From positions 2,852,001 through 2,916,000 of the forward strand of contig NZ_CP182493.1 of assembly GCF_052056295.1 (NCBI RefSeq): a DNA stretch of 64,000 nucleotides, written 5' to 3'. A program made the position numbers and the translations under genes. The notes below the pieces were generated by a model that had not been told where the DNA came from, searched no databases, and worked only from the letters and a program-made list of their open reading frames with translations. The stretch comes from Catenovulum sp052056295. GTDB lineage: Bacteria > Pseudomonadota > Gammaproteobacteria > Enterobacterales > Alteromonadaceae. Below, one piece after another: positions 45,634 through 52,323 of the stretch; the first letter of the stretch is position 1, and each line of letters opens with the position of its first letter.

Positions 45634-46323
45634 ATGATAAAACTGACTAACCTAACTAGGGTGTTTCGCACGCAACAAGTTGAAACTACAGCGCTAAACA
45701 ATATCAATTTAACCGTTACTGAAGGCGAGTTTGTCGCGATTATGGGACCATCTGGTTGTGGTAAATCTACACTTTTATCTATTTTGGGCATGTTAGATTT
45801 GCCGACAAACGGCAGCTTTGAATTTTTCGGTCAACGCATTGAGGGTTACAGTGAAAAACAATTAGCCCAGTTACGTACAGCATCGTTAGGTTTTGTTTTT
45901 CAAAGCTTCAATTTGATTGATGAGCTTACTGTATTTGAGAACGTTGAATTGCCCTTGCAATATCAAAATGTCGCGAAAAAACAACGTAAAATAAGGGTTG
46001 AAGCCATATTAAAACGAATGGAAATTGACCATCGTGCCGATCATTTTCCGCAACAGTTATCTGGTGGTCAGCAACAGCGGGTGGCTGTGGCTCGTGCATT
46101 GGTGGGGGATCCAAAATTGATATTGGCTGATGAACCAACAGGGAATTTAGATTCAAAAAATGGTGAAGAGGTCATGACTATGCTGCGGGATCTTAATCGT
46201 CAAGGCACCACTGTGATTGTTGTGACCCATTCCGAAAACGACGCTAAGTATGCAAATCGCCTCATTCGTTTGTTTGATGGTCAGCTGATGGTGGATAAAT
46301 CAGTGTTAGTTGAGGTTGCATAA
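45634..46323 (+). CDS. ABC transporter ATP-binding protein, MacB/LolD type
   Basis: A 229-residue ATPase: Walker A GPSGCGKSTLLS, Q-loop FQSFNLIDELT, signature LSGGQQQRVAVARAL, Walker B LILADEPTGNLD, H-loop VTHS. The MacB/LolD/FtsE subgroup drives mechanotransmission rather than transport across the inner membrane. The stop touches the permease start (TAA then ATG). Confidence 0.94.
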   Translation: MIKLTNLTRVFRTQQVETTALNNINLTVTEGEFVAIMGPSGCGKSTLLSILGMLDLPTNGSFEFFGQRIEGYSEKQLAQLRTASLGFVFQSFNLIDELTVFENVELPLQYQNVAKKQRKIRVEAILKRMEIDHRADHFPQQLSGGQQQRVAVARALVGDPKLILADEPTGNLDSKNGEEVMTMLRDLNRQGTTVIVVTHSENDAKYANRLIRLFDGQLMVDKSVLVEVA

Positions 46324-48726
46324 ATGTTGAGCAATTATTTACTCACAGCATTTCGAAGCATAGATAAAAACAAACGCCATTTCTTATTGAACTTAGCCGG
46401 TTTAAGCATAGGTTTTGCTGCCGCGATATTAATGGCTTTATATGCTCAACACGAACTTTCGTATGATAAACAACACCCAGATAGTGAGCGCACTTATTTG
46501 GCACATGCAGATTTTACTTCTGTAGGCTTACAAACAAGCCGCACAAGCCTGTTTGCCATAGCAGGAAAATTACAAAACCATAGTCAAGTAGAAGACATTT
46601 TCAAAATAATGGATGCACGCGATTCGCGGCTTTCAGTCAGTACTCAAGTCCAAATCGATGGGATGCACCACAGACTGAATAATTTTTATGTGGCAACCAG
46701 TAATATTGTTGATTTTATTCGTTTAGAGCGAGTCGCTGGTGATATTCGTCAAGCACTAACCAAGCCCGACCAGCTGGTTTTGAGTAAAACTGAGGCAATA
46801 CGTTTATTTGGTACAGAAGAGGTTGTCGGTCGTAAACTAGCTCATGAAGGTGGCTTATATACGATTGGCGCAGTTTTTAACGATTTACCCAATAATACTC
46901 ACTTTAAATTTGATAGCTTAATTGCTATGCCAGCAGAATTTGCAGCCACAGGTGGTGGTTATACTTATTTCAAATTGTTGCCAGACACTAATATTGAAGA
47001 ATTTACTCAACAGCACATACGGGCGCGAAACGAGCTATTCCCTTGGGCAGCGCAAAACTCTATTTCTAGCAAATTGATCAAGTTAACCGATTTGCATTTG
47101 TTCAGTTTCGGGCCGGTTGCGATGAAAGCGGGTGGGTCGTTACTTGTTTTGCAAATCTGTATTGCACTAAGCATCATATTAGTGATTATCGCCAGTATTA
47201 ACTTCATCAACATAAGTGTTGCTCAATCGGCCAAACGCGCTAAAGAAGTTGGTGTACGCAAAGCATTAGGTGCAACTCAATTTCAATTGGTTGTGCAGTT
47301 TTTGTCTGAATATTTGTTGCTAGCCGCCTTGGCTGCGTTGCAGGCATTTGTGCTAGTTGAGCTAATTTTGCCTGCGTTTAATCAAATGATGGATCGGCAA
47401 TTGACGCTAGATTACGGCTCCGAGTTTATGTTTGGTGTGTTGGGGGTTATCTTGTTAGTTGGTTTAGTAGCTGGTTTGTATCCTGCGCTATTTATCGCAT
47501 CCTTCAGTGCCAAACGTGTATTGAGTGGTGATCTTATCCGTGGTGGTACTGCAATTTTTGTCCGCAAATTAACCCTGTGTTTGCAAAGTGCATTGTCGGT
47601 TGGGCTGATTATTGCGGCGATTTGTTTATACCAGCAGATGAGCTTGATTGACCAATTAAACGTCGGTTACGAAAAACACAATAGATTGGTGGTAAAACAC
47701 TTACCGGCTGATGTTCTGTTTAACCCCGAACAGCAGAACATATTGAACTCAATCAAGCAGTTATCTGGGGTGGAACAAGTAACTATCTCTAATACAGACT
47801 TAACCAATGATATGGATTATATGTTCGAGTTTATTTGGCCGAATGGCGCTCAAGTCGACGGGGTACAGCCATCGGTTAGCACGGGTTATTACGCCGTTGA
47901 AACCTTAGGGTTAACTTTACTTGCGGGGCGAGATTTTTCGCCGGAATTTGCTGGTGATTGGTTTCAAAGTGACGAGCAAAATAATAAAACGCTTGGGATT
48001 ATTGTGACGCGGCGCATGCTGGAACTGGCTGGATATCAAGATTTTGCAGCTGTCCTTGGTTTACAACTGCAAGTGGTTAATAAACCAATAAAGGCTACTA
48101 TTGTTGGGGTCGTCGAAAACGTCAAGATAGGTTCAGCTCGACAGCAAGTTTTACCTATGTCATTTAACTTAGGTTTTAACCCCAGCTCGTTAGCTAATAT
48201 TGTTGTGAAAACTTCAGATAGGGATGTTGCAACATTGAACCAGCAAATTAGCCAAATTGTGCGTGAGCAACTGCATTTTACTGATGTAACTATATCTCCA
48301 GTGATCGACGATTATGCCAACGCACACAAAAATGAACACCAAGCTTTGCAGATGGTCAGCGTTTTTAGTGTGCTTGCCATTTTTCTAACTTGTTTAGGGA
48401 CTTTCGGTTTGGCTTCTTTTTCAACACTGCGGCGGCAAAAGGAAATAGCAATACGCAAAGTGCTAGGAGCAAGTCGATTTAATTTAGTGAATTTGTTAGC
48501 CAAAGAGTTTTTACAGCTATCTGTTATTAGCATAGTTCTGGCTTGCCCATTGACCTATTGGTTAGTTGCAAAATGGTTAGCCAATTTCAACGAGCGGATA
48601 GAACAAGCGGCTTTGGTTTATATATTCTCTGCGTTAATCATTCTAATGATTACTTGGTTAACTGTTGCTGTTATTGGGTTAAAAGTTGCAAGTAGTAGAC
48701 CTTCATTGGTTTTGCGATATGAGTAA
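46324..48726 (+). CDS. FtsX/MacB-type ABC permease, tandem two-module form
   Basis: An 800-residue permease with two consecutive MacB_PCD-FtsX modules: first span and periplasmic domain at about 20-270, FtsX spans near 280-395, then a second span near 420, second periplasmic domain to about 670, and FtsX spans near 678-790 (LAIFLTCLGTFGLASFSTLRRQKEIAIRKVLGAS). The motif RAKEVGVRKALGA in the first module matches it. Such double-module permeases, often with sigma-54 two-component genes, occur in marine bacteria; substrates are mostly unknown. Confidence 0.9.
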   Translation: MLSNYLLTAFRSIDKNKRHFLLNLAGLSIGFAAAILMALYAQHELSYDKQHPDSERTYLAHADFTSVGLQTSRTSLFAIAGKLQNHSQVEDIFKIMDARDSRLSVSTQVQIDGMHHRLNNFYVATSNIVDFIRLERVAGDIRQALTKPDQLVLSKTEAIRLFGTEEVVGRKLAHEGGLYTIGAVFNDLPNNTHFKFDSLIAMPAEFAATGGGYTYFKLLPDTNIEEFTQQHIRARNELFPWAAQNSISSKLIKLTDLHLFSFGPVAMKAGGSLLVLQICIALSIILVIIASINFINISVAQSAKRAKEVGVRKALGATQFQLVVQFLSEYLLLAALAALQAFVLVELILPAFNQMMDRQLTLDYGSEFMFGVLGVILLVGLVAGLYPALFIASFSAKRVLSGDLIRGGTAIFVRKLTLCLQSALSVGLIIAAICLYQQMSLIDQLNVGYEKHNRLVVKHLPADVLFNPEQQNILNSIKQLSGVEQVTISNTDLTNDMDYMFEFIWPNGAQVDGVQPSVSTGYYAVETLGLTLLAGRDFSPEFAGDWFQSDEQNNKTLGIIVTRRMLELAGYQDFAAVLGLQLQVVNKPIKATIVGVVENVKIGSARQQVLPMSFNLGFNPSSLANIVVKTSDRDVATLNQQISQIVREQLHFTDVTISPVIDDYANAHKNEHQALQMVSVFSVLAIFLTCLGTFGLASFSTLRRQKEIAIRKVLGASRFNLVNLLAKEFLQLSVISIVLACPLTYWLVAKWLANFNERIEQAALVYIFSALIILMITWLTVAVIGLKVASSRPSLVLRYE

Positions 48727-49480
48727 ATCTACTCGGAGCATTTGGTTCAAAATAGTCGTAGGTTTGTTGTTAATCTTGAGCTGTATTACTTACTCTTGGT
48801 ACGCGCAGAAAATTGATAAGGAGCAAGCCATGAATTGGCTTGCTCAACCTCAAGTTAATGATTTTTATCACGCCGACTTCGCTTTGATGCAGGCTAAATA
48901 TTGGCCAGATGAGTTATTAGATGACCATTATAAATATGGTCTGCTTAAAGTTGTGGCTGTCACCCCTGAAAACCTTGGTGTTGTACGCAGTCGTTACACT
49001 TATTCAACTCAGCGGCATATTATTAAAGCGATTCGTGGTGATAAATTAATTCTGCAGCAGTATTTCTCGTCACAAATGTTCTGGTTGCCAAGAAATGAAC
49101 TAGCCGATTATTTTCAGCAACAACTACTCTATACCATAGATAGACCAATTGATAATCGGCATTTATATGGCGGCATTGTCGTTTTGCCGCATGGCTCGAA
49201 ACTTAAACAGCGTACACGAGATAATGGAAAAAAGCTTAATGATTTAGCTATTGACTATTACCGTGGTGAAAGTGGTGTACAAGATTTTAAGAAAGCATTT
49301 GAGTTATTCACTAAAGCCGCTGAAATGGGACATACTTTTGCCCAAGTGAATCTAGCTGAGATGTATCGAGACGGTGAGGGGACCGATGAAAACTTGGATA
49401 AAGCACAATATTGGTTTGAAATGGCCGCCAAGCAAGGAAATCAGACTGCAAAACAATCTTTGAAAAAGCTGCATAACTAA
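48719..49480 (+). CDS. Membrane-anchored Sel1-repeat protein coupled to the ABC permease gene
   Basis: The ATG at 48719 lies inside the last codons of the permease gene (overlap 8 bp), so translation is probably coupled. The 253-residue protein has one N-terminal span (IWFKIVVGLLLILSCITYSWYA), an unrecognised middle domain (about 40-165) and Sel1 repeats at the end (AFELFTKAAEMGHTFAQVNLA; AQYWFEMAAKQGNQTAKQ). Its place in the export operon suggests a periplasmic partner role; this is inference. Confidence 0.85.
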   Translation: MSKSTRSIWFKIVVGLLLILSCITYSWYAQKIDKEQAMNWLAQPQVNDFYHADFALMQAKYWPDELLDDHYKYGLLKVVAVTPENLGVVRSRYTYSTQRHIIKAIRGDKLILQQYFSSQMFWLPRNELADYFQQQLLYTIDRPIDNRHLYGGIVVLPHGSKLKQRTRDNGKKLNDLAIDYYRGESGVQDFKKAFELFTKAAEMGHTFAQVNLAEMYRDGEGTDENLDKAQYWFEMAAKQGNQTAKQSLKKLHN

Positions 49481-49580
49481 TGAGAGAATACACAACATTG
49501 ATCGTGAGTTCAGATCCTTGTGTGGCGAGTGTTAGAGCATAATTTATCATCAGCACACTTAGATTGAGACTTCAGCGAGG

Positions 49581-49682
49581 CAGTAGACAAGTGATTTGAA
49601 CAAAACTTCAAACGTCTTGGATGACGTTTGTGAGCGTACAAGGATGCATTTACAGCGATTTTGTGAAAATTACTGTCTACTG
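49581..49682 (+). repeat. GGA-hairpin structured element, type B, solo copy
   Basis: An isolated copy in the gap between the Sel1 gene and ppiC. The outer arms pair: CAGTAGACA (49581-49589) with TGTCTACTG (49674-49682), continuing inward to ACAAAA/TTTTGT. Hairpin 1 is AAACGTC/GACGTTT around TTGGAT; the spacer is GTGAGCG; hairpin 2 is TACA/TGCA around AGGA (3 of 4 pairs); the junction is TTTACAGCGA. The outermost arms differ completely from those of 14053-14151 yet pair, while the interior is nearly the same. Confidence 0.82.
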
Positions 49683-49747
49683 GCGAGTATCTTAAGGTTA
49701 GACACATCTCGAACTCACTTACTCTAATTTATGTAGGATAAAAACAA

Positions 49748-50065
49748 ATGGTTGTTTACGCAGGCAAAAAACCTTCTGGCAAATTTAATGTTGCATCGGC
49801 GCAGCATATTCTGACTCGTAATCCAGATAAAATTGCTGAAATACAAAAGCAGTTAGACAAAGGTGTCGACTTTGGCCGCTTAGCGCGCCAGTACTCAAAT
49901 TGTCCAAGTGGTAAAAAAGGTGGCGACTTAGGTGAGTTTCGTCGCGGCACTATGGTTGCAGCCTTTGATGCAGCTGTTTTTGCCGCAAAACCGGGAGAAG
50001 TTGTAGGGCCGGTTAAAACCAAATTTGGTTATCACTTAATTAAAGTTCATTACCTAAAAAACTAA
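49748..50065 (+). CDS. ppiC: Parvulin-type peptidyl-prolyl isomerase
   Basis: A 105-residue single parvulin domain: AQHILTRNPDKIAEIQKQL, DFGRLARQYSNCPSGKKGGDLGEF, and FGYHLIKVHY. No signal peptide, so cytoplasmic, as PpiC of E. coli (which is about 93 residues). It stands alone between the structured repeat and the rpsF operon. Confidence 0.92.
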   Translation: MVVYAGKKPSGKFNVASAQHILTRNPDKIAEIQKQLDKGVDFGRLARQYSNCPSGKKGGDLGEFRRGTMVAAFDAAVFAAKPGEVVGPVKTKFGYHLIKVHYLKN

Positions 50066-50111
50066 CTCAAAGTTAAGCTCAATCTAGCTGCTAGCCTACG
50101 CGATAAATTGC

Positions 50112-50140
50112 TTGTCAAATAACCAATTGTCGCGTAAAAT
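50112..50140 (+). promoter_or_regulatory. Sigma-70 promoter of the rpsF operon
   Basis: TTGTCA at 50112-50117 and TAAAAT at 50135-50140 with a 17-base spacer, a near-ideal promoter. The G+C-rich stretch CCGCGCC right after the -10 is typical of stringently controlled ribosomal promoters. Start expected near 50147. Confidence 0.75.
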
Positions 50141-50146
50141 CCGCGC

Positions 50147-50234
50147 CCTCTTATCAGTCAAAATTCACGTTCCTTGCCTCCATAGACAGTTTGACTGAGC
50201 TGTTCTCGGGGCTAACTAACCGTAAGGAGCAATT
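50147..50234 (+). promoter_or_regulatory. rpsF mRNA leader, possible S6:S18 autoregulatory site
   Basis: About 88 nt of untranslated leader precede rpsF, ending in the ribosome site AAGGAG (about 50223-50228). It contains CAGTTTGACTGAGCTG-type complementary segments and an ACCGTAAGG near the end. S6:S18 binding to leaders of rpsF operons is established in other bacteria; I could not confirm the consensus fold here. Confidence 0.4.
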
Positions 50235-50612
50235 ATGCGTCATTACGAAATCGTATTTATGGTTCACCCGGACCAAAGCGAGCAAGTTGCTGGCATGATC
50301 GAGCGTTACCAAGGTATCATCGAATCAGCTGGTGGTAAAATTGATCGTTTGGAAGACTGGGGTCGTCGTCAATTAGCTTATCCAATCGAAAAGCTACATA
50401 AGGCACACTATGTGTTATTAAATGTTGAAGCGCCTACTGCTGCAATTGAAGAGTTAGAAACGGCTTTCCGTTTTAACGATGCAGTATTACGTAACATCAT
50501 TATGCGCACAAAAGCCGCTGTTACTGAGCCATCTCCAATGGCTAAGAAAGAAGAAAGCGGTCGTGGTCGTAGCGAAAGAGCTGAAAAGGTTGAAGAAGAA
50601 GCCGCTGAATAA
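50235..50612 (+). CDS. rpsF: 30S ribosomal protein S6
   Basis: 125 residues: MRHYEIVFMVHPDQSEQV, IDRLEDWGRRQLAYPIEKLHKAHYVL and FRFNDAVLRNIIMR are the S6 signature. The Glu-rich tail matches gammaproteobacterial S6, which is modified by RimK in E. coli. First gene of rpsF-priB-rpsR-rplI. Confidence 0.98.
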   Translation: MRHYEIVFMVHPDQSEQVAGMIERYQGIIESAGGKIDRLEDWGRRQLAYPIEKLHKAHYVLLNVEAPTAAIEELETAFRFNDAVLRNIIMRTKAAVTEPSPMAKKEESGRGRSERAEKVEEEAAE

Positions 50613-50614
50613 GC

Positions 50615-50923
50615 GTGTTTGATAATCAACTGATTATTGCAGGTCGACTGACGCAAGAGCCAGTTCGTAAAACAAGCCCAGCTGGAATACCGCATTGTTA
50701 TTTTGTTGTTGAACATAGCTCACAACAGTTCGAAGCGGACATGCCACGCAAAGTTTGGTGTCGAATAAAGGTCATTGCCAGCGGACAAGCAATACAGCAA
50801 CAAACTCAAATTTTACAGTCTGGACATTTAGTAAGAGTAACAGGATTTATCCAAAGGCAAGAAACTGCCAACGGCTTAGCCCAACTTGTACTGCATGCAC
50901 AGATGATAGAAAAATTAGATTAG
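50615..50923 (+). CDS. priB: Primosomal replication protein PriB
   Basis: A 102-residue OB-fold protein (NQLIIAGRLTQEPVRKTSPAGIPHCYFVVEHSS, then SGHLVRVTGFIQRQ) that helps restart stalled replication forks. GTG start at 50615, 2 bases after rpsF. Placement between rpsF and rpsR is standard. Confidence 0.94.
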   Translation: MFDNQLIIAGRLTQEPVRKTSPAGIPHCYFVVEHSSQQFEADMPRKVWCRIKVIASGQAIQQQTQILQSGHLVRVTGFIQRQETANGLAQLVLHAQMIEKLD

Positions 50924-50933
50924 GAGAAAGCCA

Positions 50934-51161
50934 ATGGCTCGTTATTTCAGACGTCGCAAGTTTTGTCGTTTCACGGCAGACGGCGTAAGCGAAATCGATT
51001 ATAAAGATATCGCTACATTAAAAAACTACATCACTGAAAGTGGCAAAATCGTACCTAGCCGTATTACTGGTACAAGTGCGAAATATCAACGTCAATTAGC
51101 GCGTGCAATCAAGCGTGCTCGCTATTTGTCATTGTTGCCATACACTGATTTACACGCTTAA
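50934..51161 (+). CDS. rpsR: 30S ribosomal protein S18
   Basis: 75 residues: MARYFRRRKFCRFTADG, DIATLKNYITESGKIVPSRITGT, KYQRQLARAIKRARYLSLLPY, the complete S18 signature. Ribosome site GGAGAAAG precedes the ATG. Confidence 0.98.
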   Translation: MARYFRRRKFCRFTADGVSEIDYKDIATLKNYITESGKIVPSRITGTSAKYQRQLARAIKRARYLSLLPYTDLHA

Positions 51162-51190
51162 TTCCCAAGTTAAAATTTAAAGGTAGCAAG

Positions 51191-51643
51191 ATGGATATCA
51201 TTCTTCTCGACAAAATTGCAAACTTGGGCACTTTAGGTGATCAAGTTTCTGTAAAAGCTGGTTACGCACGTAACTTCCTTTTCCCACAAGGTAAAGCAGT
51301 TCCTGCAACTAAAGCAAACGTTGAACACTTTGAGCAACAACGCGCAGAGTTAGAAGCTAAATTAGCTGACGTTTTAGCTGCAGCTCAAGCTCGTGCTGAG
51401 AAAGTAGCTGAACTTGCTTCTGTGACTATCGCTTCTAAAGCGGGTGACGAAGGCAAATTATTCGGTTCTATCGGTACTCGTGACATTGCTGATGCAATTA
51501 CAGCGGCTGGTGTTGCAGTTGCAAAATCTGAAGTTAAATTACCTAACGGCACTTTACGTGAAGTTGGTGAATTCGACATCGATTTACAACTACACGCTGA
51601 CGTAACTACTACTATCAAGCTTGAAGTTATTGCTGAAGCTTAA
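51191..51643 (+). CDS. rplI: 50S ribosomal protein L9
   Basis: 150 residues with N-terminal MDIILLDKIANLGTLGDQVSVKAGYARNFLFPQGKA, the central alpha-helix and the C-terminal domain (LFGSIGTRDIADAI). Last gene of the operon; a hairpin follows at 51680. Confidence 0.98.
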   Translation: MDIILLDKIANLGTLGDQVSVKAGYARNFLFPQGKAVPATKANVEHFEQQRAELEAKLADVLAAAQARAEKVAELASVTIASKAGDEGKLFGSIGTRDIADAITAAGVAVAKSEVKLPNGTLREVGEFDIDLQLHADVTTTIKLEVIAEA

Positions 51644-51679
51644 AGCCTGATAACGTACCCAAAGATTCAAGACCCCAGG

Positions 51680-51703
51680 AACACCGCTTTGCTGAGCGGT
51701 GTT
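51680..51703 (+). terminator. Hairpin after rplI, probable terminator
   Basis: AACACCGCT (51680-51688) pairs with AGCGGTGTT (51695-51703) around TTGCTG, a 9-bp G+C-containing stem 36 bases after the stop. The expected T-run is missing (GCTACATC follows), so termination may be incomplete. Confidence 0.6.
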
Positions 51704-51806
51704 GCTACATCTAGCATCAGAAAATTTAATTTGAACCGCTAGATGTTATAGCATTACATTTGCTGCTATGTTATATTGTCACACCTCTTAATTAGGTTGA
51801 AGTGTT

Positions 51807-52193
51807 ATGCAATCAGATTTAAATCGCAACAATTGGTTAGACAAGTTAGGTGTTACCGCAACTTCGTTGTGCGCTTTGCATTGCATATTTTTACCTGTGT
51901 TACTGCCTGTTTTACCATTATTAGGTTTAAGTGTTGTTGCTGAAGAAGCCTTTGAACACTTTGTTTTAGCCGCTTCTATGGTAGTGGGTTTTATTGCTAT
52001 ATTCAGTGGTTTTCATCGTTACCACAGAAAACTTTATCCATTCTATTCGCTCGCGCTTGGTGGTTTTGTTTACGCTAGTAAAGATTTATTAGGTGAAACT
52101 TACGAACCTGTTATTGTAACTATAGGCGCTGTGCTGATCATTTTGGCTCATATCCTCAACATACGTTTGTGTCGTAGCTGTCAGTCTTGTTAA
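51807..52193 (+). CDS. MerC-domain integral membrane protein
   Basis: A 128-residue protein with four hydrophobic segments. The N-terminal LGVTATSLCALHCIFLPVLLP carries the Cys-Ala-Leu-His-Cys pair of MerC-type proteins, and a cysteine pair ends the chain (CRSCQSC). MerC proteins bring Hg(II) into the cell, but stand-alone chromosomal copies without merA, as here, are thought to handle other metals or thiols; the role is open. Confidence 0.85.
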   Translation: MQSDLNRNNWLDKLGVTATSLCALHCIFLPVLLPVLPLLGLSVVAEEAFEHFVLAASMVVGFIAIFSGFHRYHRKLYPFYSLALGGFVYASKDLLGETYEPVIVTIGAVLIILAHILNIRLCRSCQSC

Positions 52194-52323
52194 ATTGCGC
52201 TGGCAATAACTAAAACTAGCGATAAAGCTCTTTCGCAGAAAAAACTCATTTTTTACTCGAATAATCAAATACCTTTGCCTAAACTAAATCACATAGATAT
52301 GGATTGCTTTATGGTTAATTTAG

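Noticed and set aside
51760..51790. ATGTTATATTGTCAC upstream of the MerC-like gene, resembling half of a Zur box
   Set aside because: Only one half matches and the other arm is poor; not enough to claim zinc control.
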